Shown piece by piece: positions 37,922 through 47,075 of a stretch of DNA of 64,000 bases; within the stretch, counting starts at the first letter, position 1, and each line of letters opens with the position of its first letter. The DNA comes from Rhizobium sp. CSW-27 (GTDB lineage Bacteria > Pseudomonadota > Alphaproteobacteria > Rhizobiales > Rhizobiaceae). The position numbers were made by a program, and so were the translations under genes. Where the stretch lies: positions 186,001 through 250,000 of the forward strand of contig NZ_JAHHZO010000008.1 of NCBI RefSeq assembly GCF_018760785.1, given 5' to 3'. Below the pieces are notes generated by a model. The model had not been told where the DNA came from. It saw only the letters and a list, made by a program, of their open reading frames with translations, and made no database searches.

Positions 37922-39664
37922 TCAGAACAGCGCCGCATCCAGATCGTCGTCGGAAAGCACCGTCAGCGGTGCTTCCTCCGGCGGTGCCGTGCCAAGCACG
38001 CTGGCATGCAGTTCCCGTTCGGATACCATGGTATAGACGCGGTTGATGCGCGGCCCGATCGTGGCGAGCGCCTCGTCGAGACCGTCGAAGGAAACGGCGA
38101 CCGCCGGATCGAAGGCAATGTCATCGGCGCACTGGGCCAGCAGCGCGCCGAGTTCGGCATGGAAATCCAGCCGGGCAAGCGAGGCATTCATCTGGTTCAC
38201 CCCGGTCTGGCCATCCGCCGCCATGGCCCTCAGATCGGCCTCCATGCTGTCGCGCACCGCGCGGATGCGTTCCAGCGCCCGCAGCAGCCGCGCATCGAGA
38301 TCATCGTCCTCGCCGGTCGCTTCGTCGCATCCGGCCAGCAGAAGCCGGGCGGCGCTTTCCAGCGCATGCAGTTCGCCGAGGATCTTTTCCGCCGCCTCGT
38401 CCAGATGACCGGCAAAGATGCGCAGTTCCGCCGTCACGACATTGATCGCCTTGCCCTCCTCGCCGATCTTGCCGCAGCGCAGGTTGGTGTTGAGCGCCAT
38501 GTAGTGGATATCGCCCCGTACCACCTGTACCAGGCCGATGCCGTCGAGCAGGTCGCGCACGGTCGCCACCGTCGTCTCGCTCATCCGGGCGGCGGCCCGG
38601 GCGAGATCCTCGATTTCGCTGACGGCCGCCCGCGCCTCGGCCACGCCTTCCTCCAGTTCCCGCAGCGCCGACTGGCCCTCGCCGCCACCGGTCATCGAGG
38701 TCTGGATCTCGTTGATATGGGCCAGATCGGACTTGAAGCTGGCGATCGTCGCGACGATCTTGGCGGTGTCGCGCTCGTAATCCATCCGCGTCGCCTCCAG
38801 TTGCAGGGCGACGAGACGCTTGATGACCTCCTGCAGCCGCCCGCGCTGTTCGCCGGTCAGGCCGGATGATTCGGGGGAGGCCAGGTATTCATCGAGAATC
38901 TGGAAACTCGACTGGCAGTGTTCCACGCGCTGGCGGGTGATGTCGCCCACCTGCAGGGCCGAAAGCGTCGAAGCGAGCTTGTTCTGGACGTCGCGGGCAA
39001 TCGCCGAGACCTGCGCCGCCTTGTCCATCAGCAGGCGCCGCTGCTCGCCGATCTGGCCGGCGCCCAGCGACAGGCCGGACACGATCTTCGGCACGGTCTG
39101 GCGGAAGCGCTCCAGGATGGCATCCCCCTTCAGGATGACCGGCCCGAGGCCCGTTCCCAGTTCCTGAAGCTTGTCGGAGAAGCTGCTGACCTGCTGGGCG
39201 CCTTCCTGAATGCGCTGCAGGATTTCCTCGGCAAAGCCGGCGAAATCGGCAATGCCGGCGCCGGTGATCTTTGCGGTCACGGCAAAGGTGCGCAGATAGC
39301 GAAGCGTTTCCTGCATGCTCGCCACATGCGGCCTCAGAACGCGCTCGGTCATTGCGATTTCGCGGAAACGGGCCTGGCGTGCCGCTTCCGCTTCCGTCAG
39401 CACGGTGATCGCCGCCACCGTGGTGTTGAGCTCATCCACCGTCTGGCGGGCCGTCCCCTCGTCCAGCGATCCGGTGAGATTGTCGAGAGCGGCAATCATC
39501 TTGTTGAGGATGTCGAGGATGGACAAAAGCACGGCGCCGCCATCGAGGAAGCGCTGTTCGATGCGCGAGCGGGCATCCTCCATGCGCCGCAACGAGGCGG
39601 AAACTCCGTGCACCGCCGTTTCCTGTGCCACCCTCATTGCCAACGCCACGATGCCCGTCTCCAT
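37922..39664 (-). CDS. Soluble, degenerate chemoreceptor-like coiled-coil protein
   Basis: About 580 residues, mostly helical coiled coil, no membrane segment. MALNTNLRCGKIGEEGKAIN-VVTAELRIFAG aligns by eye with the receptor tip [31 protein letters not shown], so it derives from a methyl-accepting chemotaxis protein, but several tip residues are changed. It also resembles phosphatase or adaptor-like receptor relatives. A start at 39664 (METGIVALAMRV) is used; 39697 is possible. Divergent from the che operon, sharing a 295-base control region with a CtrA-like site. Confidence 0.7.
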   Translation of the reverse strand: METGIVALAMRVAQETAVHGVSASLRRMEDARSRIEQRFLDGGAVLLSILDILNKMIAALDNLTGSLDEGTARQTVDELNTTVAAITVLTEAEAARQARFREIAMTERVLRPHVASMQETLRYLRTFAVTAKITGAGIADFAGFAEEILQRIQEGAQQVSSFSDKLQELGTGLGPVILKGDAILERFRQTVPKIVSGLSLGAGQIGEQRRLLMDKAAQVSAIARDVQNKLASTLSALQVGDITRQRVEHCQSSFQILDEYLASPESSGLTGEQRGRLQEVIKRLVALQLEATRMDYERDTAKIVATIASFKSDLAHINEIQTSMTGGGEGQSALRELEEGVAEARAAVSEIEDLARAAARMSETTVATVRDLLDGIGLVQVVRGDIHYMALNTNLRCGKIGEEGKAINVVTAELRIFAGHLDEAAEKILGELHALESAARLLLAGCDEATGEDDDLDARLLRALERIRAVRDSMEADLRAMAADGQTGVNQMNASLARLDFHAELGALLAQCADDIAFDPAVAVSFDGLDEALATIGPRINRVYTMVSERELHASVLGTAPPEEAPLTVLSDDDLDAALF

Positions 39665-39888
39665 CCTGATTAAGTTCCGCCGCCACAGGCAGGTCATGCC
39701 GGAGACAGCAGGGCCGATTGCAACCGCTGGGTAGCGGAAGCGCGGCTTTGTCAGTCCCTTCTGACGGACTGGCGTTAATGGCCGAAAAACCAAGCTTCAG
39801 ATTTGATTCCTCTGGTTAATTTTCCCTCTCTCCGCTGCCTGCAGAAATACATGGTGATTCTTTCCACCTCAGAACTAGTCCCGCCAAA

Positions 39889-39903
39889 TTAGGCCTTCCT
39901 TAA
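39889..39903 (+). promoter_or_regulatory. CtrA-like site upstream of the che operon
   Basis: TTAG-N7-TTAA (then G), one mismatch from TTAA-N7-TTAAC, 57 bases before the first che-cluster gene. The same TTAG-N7-TTAA form occurs ahead of the genes at 10774 and 12056. Confidence 0.4.
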
Positions 39904-39959
39904 GCGCCGCATCACAGAGTTGTGACGATGAGCGCATTTCTGGGGGTTTAGAGGCCACG

Positions 39960-40289
39960 ATGCTTACCGACACGGCCGACAGTTGCCGCATACGACTTCC
40001 CGACACACTGACCATCCGCACCATCGCGCCGGTGCGGGACGATCTGCTTCACGCACTTCAAAACCAGGACAGCGTCATCATCGATATTGCCGATGATGCG
40101 GAAGGGGATCTCAGCCTCCTCCAGCTTCTGGAATCGGCCCGCATCTATGCCGGCACCGCAGGCAAGAGCATTACCCTTGCCCGCCCTGCCGGCGGACGGA
40201 TCGCCGATCTCCTCGCCGCAAGCGGCTTCCGGGACGCCATGTCCGCGAACGACGCCAAGTTCTGGTTTCATCAAGGAGACTTTCAATGA
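39960..40289 (+). CDS. STAS-domain protein, first gene of the che operon
   Basis: 109 residues forming one STAS domain: LPDTLTIRTIAPVRDDLLHA and VIIDIADDAEGDLSLLQLLE, where the Ser in DLSLLQLL matches the phosphorylated Ser of SpoIIAA-like antagonists. Such small STAS proteins precede cheY-cheA in many rhizobial-type che operons and may modulate CheA or CheY signalling. Its stop overlaps the cheY start (ATGA). GAGG ribosome site. Confidence 0.85.
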   Translation: MLTDTADSCRIRLPDTLTIRTIAPVRDDLLHALQNQDSVIIDIADDAEGDLSLLQLLESARIYAGTAGKSITLARPAGGRIADLLAASGFRDAMSANDAKFWFHQGDFQ

Positions 40290-40654
40290 CCGCCAGCATC
40301 CTGACCGTGGATGATTCCGCCAGCATCCGTCTGACCACCCGCGTGGCCCTCTCCAATGCCGGCTACAAGGTGACCGAGGCCGTCGACGGCCTCGACGGCA
40401 TTTCCAAGCTGAAGGGCGGCCAGTACGACCTGATCGTCACCGACCTCAACATGCCCGGCATGGACGGCCTGACGATGATCCGCGAGCTGCGCAAGCTGCC
40501 GGCGCATATGGGCGTCCCGGTGATCTTCCTCACCACCGAATCCGACGCCGGCATCAAGCAGGAAGCCAAGGCCGCCGGCGCCACCGGCTGGCTGACCAAG
40601 CCCTTCGACCCGGAAAGCCTGGTGAAGATCGTCAGAAAGGTGCTCGGCAAATGA
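40286..40654 (+). CDS. cheY: Response regulator CheY
   Basis: 122 residues, a single receiver domain. The acidic pair is in [12 protein letters not shown], the phosphorylated Asp in LIVTDLNMPGMDG, Thr in FLTTESD and Lys in GWLTKPFDPE. It receives phosphate from CheA. Overlaps the STAS gene and cheA by four bases on each side. Confidence 0.95.
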   Translation: MTASILTVDDSASIRLTTRVALSNAGYKVTEAVDGLDGISKLKGGQYDLIVTDLNMPGMDGLTMIRELRKLPAHMGVPVIFLTTESDAGIKQEAKAAGATGWLTKPFDPESLVKIVRKVLGK

Positions 40655-42708
40655 GCTTTCCGGATCCGATTGCCGTCTTTCGTACAGAAGCTGCCGAACT
40701 GCTGGAACAGATCGAAGCCGGCCTTCTGGATCTGAACCACGACCTGGCCGACAAGGAACAGGTCGACGCCGTCTTTCGCGGGCTGCACACCTTGAAGGGC
40801 TCCGGAGCCATGTTCGGCTTCGAGGCCCTTGCTGCGTTCACCCATCATTGCGAAACCGCCTTCGACCAGGTGCGCAAGGGCATCGTGCCGGCCACGCACG
40901 ATCTCGTCACCGCGGTCCTGAACGCCACCGACCACATGCGCGCCCTGATCGAGACGCCGGACGGCGATCACGGGGCGATGAGCGAGACACTGCTTGGGCG
41001 GCTTCGCACTGCGGTGGCCGCCGCCGGCCTTCCGGAGGCCCCCGCCCCGGCCGCCGCCGCCCCGGCAACGGCACAGGACGCACCGGTCGCGGCAAGCGGC
41101 CTTACGACCTACCGGATCCACTTTTCCCTTCCCGTCAATGCCATGGCCAATGGCACCAATCCGGTCGGCCTGCTGAACGAGCTGCGCGATCTCGGCGCCT
41201 GCACCATCAGGGCCGACCGTTCGCGGGTTCCGGCTCTTGACGATCTCGTTGCGACCGACCTGCATGTGTGCTGGGATATCGAGCTCGCGACCGAAGCGCC
41301 GCGCTCCGCCATCGAAGACGTCTTCATCTTTGTGATGGACGAGATGGAGCTTTCGGTCGAGCCGGTCGGCGCGCCCGAAGACGCAAGGGCCGCGCCCGCC
41401 GCTGCCGCGCCGCAAGCCCCGGCTCGCGAAGAGGCGATCATGCCTGCGCCGGTGGCAAGTGCCCCACCCGTGGCGGCGACCGCCGCCCCCCGCGCCGCGC
41501 CGGCGCCGCTGCCTGAAGCCAGGCAGGCGAAATCGGCCGAAAACGTGCGCGTTCCCGCCGAGCGCCTGGACGAGCTGATGGACCGCGTCGGCGAACTGGT
41601 CATTGCCCAGTCGCGCCTCAGCCAGCTTGCCAATGCGAGCGCCGACCTGCAGCTGCGCGCCGTCTCGGAGGACGTGGAACGCCTGTCGGGCGAACTGCGC
41701 GACACGATGATGGTGCTGCGCATGGTGCCGGTGGCGCAGCTGTTCAGCCGCTTCCGCCGCCTGGTGCACGATCTGGCCATCGAGACCGGCAAGAAGATCG
41801 AGCTGATCACCGAGGGCGAAACGACCGAGGTGGACAAGAGCGTGGTCGAACGCCTGGCCGATCCGCTGGTGCATCTGGTGCGCAATTCCTGCGACCACGG
41901 CCTGGAAACGCCGGAGGAGCGCCTGGCCCAGGGCAAGCCGGCCGCCGGCCGCATCTTCCTCTCCGCCCGTCAGCAGGCCGGCGAAGTCATCATCACCATC
42001 AAGGATGATGGTCGCGGCATCAGCCGCGACCACGTGCGCGCCAAGGCGGAAAGCTCCGGTCTGATTGCCCCGAATGCGGCGCTGTCCGATCAGGAACTGC
42101 TGCAGCTGATCTTCCAGCCGGGCTTCTCCACTGCCCAGCAGGTGACGAACCTCTCCGGCCGCGGCGTCGGCATGGATGTGGTCAAGCGCACAATCGATGC
42201 GCTGCGCGGCACGATCAATGTCGTCAGCCACACCGGCGAGGGCTCGGAAATCTCGCTCGCCATTCCGCTGACGCTTGCCATCATCGACGGGCTTCTGGTG
42301 CGCGTCGGCTCCGGTCGCTACGTCATACCGCTGTCGGCCGTCGAGGAGTGCCTGGAACTGTCCATCGAGGAAGACATGCGCTCGCGCGGCCGCAGCTTCA
42401 TTTCGCTGCGCGACAGCCTGGTGCCGTTCATCCGCCTGCGCGATCTCTTCATGACCGGCACGAAGCCGGACCCGTTCCAGAAGGTGGTGGTGATCTCGAC
42501 CGGCGCCGAACGGGTGGGCCTCGTCGTCGACCAGATCATCGGCGACCACCAGACCGTCATCAAGGGCATGTCCAAGCTGCATCATGACGTGGCGACCTTC
42601 TCGGGCGCGACGATCCTCGGCGATGGCGGCGTGGCGCTCATTCTCGATGTCGGCCATCTGGTCACCGCCGGCCAGCAACAGGAGGCGCAATTGCGCGCGG
42701 CAGGATGA
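40651..42708 (+). CDS. cheA: Chemotaxis histidine kinase CheA
   Basis: 685 residues with all five parts: P1 Hpt with the phosphorylated His in FRGLHTLKGSGAM (about residue 49), an alpha/beta P2-like region (about 150-235), a long Ala/Pro linker, P3 dimerisation (RVPAERLDELMDRVGELVIA), P4 kinase with N box HLVRNSCDHGLE and G boxes IKDDGRGIS and GRGVGMDVVK, and P5 regulatory domain (IDGLLVRVGSGRYVIPLSAVEE region). Coupled to cheY and cheW by ATGA overlaps. Confidence 0.97.
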   Translation: MSFPDPIAVFRTEAAELLEQIEAGLLDLNHDLADKEQVDAVFRGLHTLKGSGAMFGFEALAAFTHHCETAFDQVRKGIVPATHDLVTAVLNATDHMRALIETPDGDHGAMSETLLGRLRTAVAAAGLPEAPAPAAAAPATAQDAPVAASGLTTYRIHFSLPVNAMANGTNPVGLLNELRDLGACTIRADRSRVPALDDLVATDLHVCWDIELATEAPRSAIEDVFIFVMDEMELSVEPVGAPEDARAAPAAAAPQAPAREEAIMPAPVASAPPVAATAAPRAAPAPLPEARQAKSAENVRVPAERLDELMDRVGELVIAQSRLSQLANASADLQLRAVSEDVERLSGELRDTMMVLRMVPVAQLFSRFRRLVHDLAIETGKKIELITEGETTEVDKSVVERLADPLVHLVRNSCDHGLETPEERLAQGKPAAGRIFLSARQQAGEVIITIKDDGRGISRDHVRAKAESSGLIAPNAALSDQELLQLIFQPGFSTAQQVTNLSGRGVGMDVVKRTIDALRGTINVVSHTGEGSEISLAIPLTLAIIDGLLVRVGSGRYVIPLSAVEECLELSIEEDMRSRGRSFISLRDSLVPFIRLRDLFMTGTKPDPFQKVVVISTGAERVGLVVDQIIGDHQTVIKGMSKLHHDVATFSGATILGDGGVALILDVGHLVTAGQQQEAQLRAAG

Positions 42709-43217
42709 GCGAAGCAATCAGAAAGATACCGGAAGATCTGTGGAGCGGCCGCGAGGAGCTGGAGGTGCTGACCTTCGACATCGCCGGCGAGATGTTCGCG
42801 CTGGAAGCGGTGAAGGTTCAGGAAATCCTCGACCTTCTGCCGGAGACCACGGTGCCGGGCGCCAAGCGCTTCGTCGGCAGCGTCATCAACTTCCGCGGCA
42901 AGGTTATTCCGCTGGCCGATATCCGCCTCGCCTTCGGCATGGAGGCAACGAAGACCACCATCGACAGCCGCATCATCGTGATCGAGCTGGAGATCGAGGA
43001 GGAGCCGACGCTGGTCGGCATCCGTACCGACAAGGTCAACGAGGTGACGACGCTGATGAAGGCGGCGGGCGAACCGCCGCCCAGCGTCGGCATGCGCTGG
43101 CGACCGGACTTCATCGACTGCCTCGTCCGTCGCGACGGAGAGTTCATCATCATTCCGAACCTGCATACGATTTTCTCGGCCCAGCACGAGCGGTCGCATC
43201 AACTGACGCAAGCCTGA
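42705..43217 (+). CDS. cheW: Coupling protein CheW (first copy)
   Basis: 170 residues. Two SH3-like subdomains that tie CheA to the receptors: LTFDIAGEMFALEAVKVQEI, VPGAKRFVGSVINFRGKVIPLADIR split across the core, and GIRTDKVNEVTTLM. Start overlaps the cheA stop (ATGA). Followed 22 bases later by a receptor gene. Confidence 0.94.
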   Translation: MSEAIRKIPEDLWSGREELEVLTFDIAGEMFALEAVKVQEILDLLPETTVPGAKRFVGSVINFRGKVIPLADIRLAFGMEATKTTIDSRIIVIELEIEEEPTLVGIRTDKVNEVTTLMKAAGEPPPSVGMRWRPDFIDCLVRRDGEFIIIPNLHTIFSAQHERSHQLTQA

Positions 43218-43239
43218 TCCGGCGAAGGGGAAATAGACA

Positions 43240-44928
43240 ATGCGCGCCTCGATCAAACTGAAGCTGGCTTTGGCCTTCGGCTTCATCATCTCGATGCTTC
43301 TGGCCACCGCCACACTCGGCATCATGAGCCTGGGCGAGTTGAACACCCGTCTGGAAAACGTCGTGGAAGGGCCGGCGGCCCGCCTGGAACTGGCGCTCGA
43401 TCTCGACGTCTACACGCTGCAGCAGATCCGCCAGCAGAAGAACATGCTGCTTGCCCCCTCGCCCGAGGCGGCCAAGCCCTACGCAGCCAAGATCGACGAG
43501 TATCGCCGCAAGTATGACGAGGCCTTCCAGCAGGTCCTCGGCCTTGCGACCGAGCAGGGCAAGGTGATCTGGAACAAGCTGCAGGTTCTGACCACGCAGT
43601 ACCGCCAGCAGGACGACCAGATCCGCGCCCTGATGATGGCCGGCGATCAGCCCGGCGCCCTGCGCATATCCACCAACGAGAACCGCACGACCGTCAGCGA
43701 AATCGACACTCAGCTCGAGGAAATCGTCGCGCTCGAATCCTCCCGCCTGCAGGCCGCCAAGACCGATGCCCAGGCCGATTACGCACGGACCCGGCTGGTC
43801 ATGCTGAGCGTTGCCGGCGGCGCCACGCTTGTTGCGCTTCTTGCGGCCATCTGGATCGCGCTCTCCATCAACAAGGGCCTGCGCAGTGCGGTTGGTGCCG
43901 TGCAGAACGTCGCCGAAGGTGACCTGACGAAGCTTGCCGCGGTCACCACGCGCGACGAGGTGGGCGATCTTCTCGGCTACGTCAACGCCATGATCGAGCG
44001 CCTGCGCGGCGTGGTGGGCGATGCGGTTGCGGCTGGCGAGAACGTCTCTTCCGGCAGCCAGGAACTGTCGGCGAGCGCAGAGCAGCTGTCGCAGGGCGCC
44101 ACCGAACAGGCCGCCGCTGCCGAACAGGCTTCCGCCTCGATGGAGGAAATGGCCGCCAACATCAAGCAGAATGCCGACAATGCGGCCCAGACGGAAAAGA
44201 TCGCCCGCCAGTCGTCGCGCGATGCCGAAAGCTCGGGCCAGGCCGTGTCCCGTGCCGTGGTGGCCATGCGCACGATTGCCGAAAAGATCTCCATCGTGCA
44301 GGAAATCGCCCGCCAGACCGACCTTCTGGCGCTGAATGCCGCCGTTGAGGCGGCACGCGCCGGCGAGCACGGCAAGGGCTTTGCGGTCGTCGCCTCCGAA
44401 GTGCGAAAGCTTGCCGAACGCAGCCAGGCAGCGGCTGCCGAAATCTCGGCGCTGTCCGGCGAGACCGTGCAGGTGGCGACCGAGGCCGGCGAGATGCTGA
44501 ACCGGCTGGTGCCGGACATCCAGAAGACCGCCGAACTGGTCTCGGAAATCTCGGCCGCCTGCCGCGAGCAGGATATCGGCGCCAGCCAGATCAACGAGGC
44601 GATCCAGCAGCTCGACAAGGTGACGCAGCAGAATGCCGGCGCCTCGGAGGAAATGTCGGCGACCTCGGAAGAACTGGCCGCCCAGGCGGAAGAACTGCAG
44701 GCTTCCATCGCCTTCTTCAAGGTCGAACGCAGCGGCCAGAAGACCGGCCGCAGCGAAGCCGCGGCACCGTCCAAGACATCGCGCAACGGCAGCCGCGAAT
44801 CCGCGCGTCAGCCGCAGCGCCAGAACAATTCGGTTGCAGCCCAGCAGGCCCGCGCCCGCGGCTTTGCCCTCGACATGTCGATGGGCGGCCCGGACGATGA
44901 GGATCATCATTTCCGTCAGAGCGCCTGA
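43240..44928 (+). CDS. Methyl-accepting chemotaxis protein 1
   Basis: 562 residues. N-terminal membrane segment (about 10-30), a four-helix-bundle periplasmic sensor (about 31-185), second membrane segment (about 190-212), one HAMP, then the signalling hairpin with the tip [20 protein letters not shown]. The ligand is not predictable. The C-terminal tail [20 protein letters not shown] is shared with the next two receptors; no NWETF-type CheR-docking pentapeptide is present. GAAGGGG ribosome site. Confidence 0.95.
   Translation: MRASIKLKLALAFGFIISMLLATATLGIMSLGELNTRLENVVEGPAARLELALDLDVYTLQQIRQQKNMLLAPSPEAAKPYAAKIDEYRRKYDEAFQQVLGLATEQGKVIWNKLQVLTTQYRQQDDQIRALMMAGDQPGALRISTNENRTTVSEIDTQLEEIVALESSRLQAAKTDAQADYARTRLVMLSVAGGATLVALLAAIWIALSINKGLRSAVGAVQNVAEGDLTKLAAVTTRDEVGDLLGYVNAMIERLRGVVGDAVAAGENVSSGSQELSASAEQLSQGATEQAAAAEQASASMEEMAANIKQNADNAAQTEKIARQSSRDAESSGQAVSRAVVAMRTIAEKISIVQEIARQTDLLALNAAVEAARAGEHGKGFAVVASEVRKLAERSQAAAAEISALSGETVQVATEAGEMLNRLVPDIQKTAELVSEISAACREQDIGASQINEAIQQLDKVTQQNAGASEEMSATSEELAAQAEELQASIAFFKVERSGQKTGRSEAAAPSKTSRNGSRESARQPQRQNNSVAAQQARARGFALDMSMGGPDDEDHHFRQSA
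44002..44727 (+). repeat. Receptor signalling module, copy 1 of 3
   Basis: 726 bases (242 codons) encoding the conserved signalling hairpin, from [11 protein letters not shown] to AFFKVE. The same length without gaps and nearly the same DNA recurs at 46018-46743 and 47955-48680. Long blocks around the tip (for example 44181-44380) are almost base-identical among the copies. Confidence 0.9.
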
Positions 44929-44963
44929 GGCCTCTGGCGCAAGGACACATCATCCAACGCGCA

Positions 44964-44986
44964 GGCCCCGAAGAGTGGCCGGGGCC
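44964..44986 (+). other. Hairpin between the first two receptor genes
   Basis: Seven-bp stem GGCCCCG / CGGGGCC with a nine-base loop. There is no T run, so it is more likely an mRNA processing or stabilising element than a full terminator. Confidence 0.4.
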
Positions 44987-45018
44987 CGCGCGCTGATCGT
45001 TTCACAAGGGAAACACCC

Positions 45019-46920
45019 ATGCGCATAACCATCAAGACAAAGCTTTCTGCCACCTTCGCCCTGATTCTTGCGTTGATGCTGGCGACGGGGATCTACAGCC
45101 TTTATGCCGTCGATGACACCGGAGAGACGCTCCACAACGTGATTACCGGGCCGGTCGCCCGGCAGGCCAACGCGCTTGGCATGAAGATCGACCAGATGAA
45201 GATTGCCCGCACCCAACTTGCACTGACCGAGGCGGCAGGCGATGCAGAGATTGCCGGCCTGCTGGCTGAAAGCGACCAGAGCCGCAAGCAGCTGACGGAA
45301 GCCGCCGACTGGGCAGCCGGAGCCGCGGAAACCGAGGCCGGCAGGAAGGCCTATGGCGAGATCTCCTCCATGGCGCGGGACATTGCCCGGCTGGATGACC
45401 AGATCCGGGCGCTGGTGCGCGCCGGCGACAGGGAGGGCGCACGCCGCCTTGCCAAAGGAGAAAGCGCCGCCCTCATCCGCCAGATCGAAACCATGCTGAA
45501 CGATCGCCTGGCCACCAACCGCAACCAGATGCAGGAGGCGGAAGCCCATTCCGACAGCACCCGGAAGATGACGAGCATCGTCATCGGTGTCGGTCTGGTC
45601 AGCGCGCTGCTCATTGGATCGATCGCCGCCTTCATCATCCTGCGCGGCATTCGCAACGGCCTGCGCCTCGTGCAGCAGGCCGCCGATGCGGTGGCGATCG
45701 GAGACCTCGACCAGAAGATCGAGGTGAAGACCAACGACGAGATCAAGGACGTCGTCGAGACCGTCAACGTGATGACCGCCAATCTGAGGCAGACGGCCGG
45801 CATTGCCGAAAGGATCGCGCTGGGCGACATAAAGGTGTCGGTCAAGCCGCTCTCGGAGAAGGACACGCTCGGCATCGCGATGCGCGACATGGTGGCCTAT
45901 CTGCAGGAGACCGCCGGTCTCGCCCAGTCGATCGCCTCCGGCGACCTGACGCGCGATGCCCGCCGCAAGTCGGATGCGGATGCGCTGGGAAGCGCGCTGG
46001 AAACGATGATGCAGCGTCTGCGCGGCGTGGTGGGCGATGCGGTTGCGGCATCGGAAAACGTCTCCTCCGGCAGTCAGGAACTGTCGGCCGGCGCCGAGCA
46101 GCTATCGCAGGGCGCCACTGAACAGGCCGCCGCTGCCGAACAGGCGTCCGCCTCGATGGAGGAAATGGCCGCCAACATCAAGCAGAATGCCGACAATGCG
46201 GCCCAGACGGAAAAGATCGCCCGCCAGTCGTCGCGCGATGCAGAAAGCTCGGGCCAGGCCGTGTCCCGTGCCGTGGTGGCCATGCGCACGATTGCCGAAA
46301 AGATCTCCATCGTGCAGGAAATCGCCCGCCAGACCGACCTTCTGGCGCTGAATGCCGCCGTCGAGGCGGCGCGCGCCGGCGAGCACGGCAAGGGCTTTGC
46401 GGTCGTCGCCTCCGAAGTGCGCAAGCTCGCCGAACGCAGCCAGGCAGCCGCTGCCGAAATCTCGGCACTCTCCGGCAACACCGTGCAGGTGGCGACCGAG
46501 GCCGGCGAGATGCTGAACCGGCTGGTGCCGGACATCCGCAAGACAGCCGATCTGATTGCGGAAATCTCGGCCGCCTGCCGCGAGCAGGATATCGGCGCCA
46601 GCCAGATCAACGAGGCGATCCAGCAGCTCGACAAGGTCATCCAGCAGAATGCCGGCGCCTCGGAGGAAATGTCGGCAACCTCGGAAGAACTGGCCGCCCA
46701 GGCGGAGGAACTGCAGGCCTCCATCGCCTTCTTCAAGGTGGAAAGCACGAATGCGACGCCCCGCACCCGCGAGGGCCTGGAGCGCAAGGTGTCGCAACGG
46801 CAAGGCGGTCAGCCCAGGCAGTCTGTTCGTGCGCAGCAGGCGAGAGCCAAGGGCTTTGCCCTCGATATGTCGAACGGTGGCCCCGACGACGAGGACCAGG
46901 ATTTTCGCCAGATGGCTTAA
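45019..46920 (+). CDS. Methyl-accepting chemotaxis protein 2
   Basis: 633 residues. N-terminal membrane segment, periplasmic four-helix-type sensor (about 30-185), second membrane segment (about 190-212), then at least two HAMP units in series ([20 protein letters not shown], and a second at [19 protein letters not shown]) and a third partial one, before the signalling hairpin. The extra HAMP units set it apart from receptor 1. Tail [20 protein letters not shown] is shared with its neighbours. AAGGGAAA ribosome site. Confidence 0.95.
   Translation: MRITIKTKLSATFALILALMLATGIYSLYAVDDTGETLHNVITGPVARQANALGMKIDQMKIARTQLALTEAAGDAEIAGLLAESDQSRKQLTEAADWAAGAAETEAGRKAYGEISSMARDIARLDDQIRALVRAGDREGARRLAKGESAALIRQIETMLNDRLATNRNQMQEAEAHSDSTRKMTSIVIGVGLVSALLIGSIAAFIILRGIRNGLRLVQQAADAVAIGDLDQKIEVKTNDEIKDVVETVNVMTANLRQTAGIAERIALGDIKVSVKPLSEKDTLGIAMRDMVAYLQETAGLAQSIASGDLTRDARRKSDADALGSALETMMQRLRGVVGDAVAASENVSSGSQELSAGAEQLSQGATEQAAAAEQASASMEEMAANIKQNADNAAQTEKIARQSSRDAESSGQAVSRAVVAMRTIAEKISIVQEIARQTDLLALNAAVEAARAGEHGKGFAVVASEVRKLAERSQAAAAEISALSGNTVQVATEAGEMLNRLVPDIRKTADLIAEISAACREQDIGASQINEAIQQLDKVIQQNAGASEEMSATSEELAAQAEELQASIAFFKVESTNATPRTREGLERKVSQRQGGQPRQSVRAQQARAKGFALDMSNGGPDDEDQDFRQMA
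46018..46743 (+). repeat. Receptor signalling module, copy 2 of 3
   Basis: Second copy of the 726-base signalling module, in direct orientation with copies at 44002-44727 and 47955-48680. Confidence 0.9.
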
Positions 46921-47075
46921 CGCTTACTTTCGAAGTTCCTGATAAGGCTACAGAACAATATGCAGACCGATGCAGGGGCTGCACCATACCGGTCAACCGG
47001 TGCGCACAAGGGTGAATGTCATCGGTCTTGGTGCGGAAAGTTGAAGCGAGTTCTCTCTTTCCCATGGGGCATACA

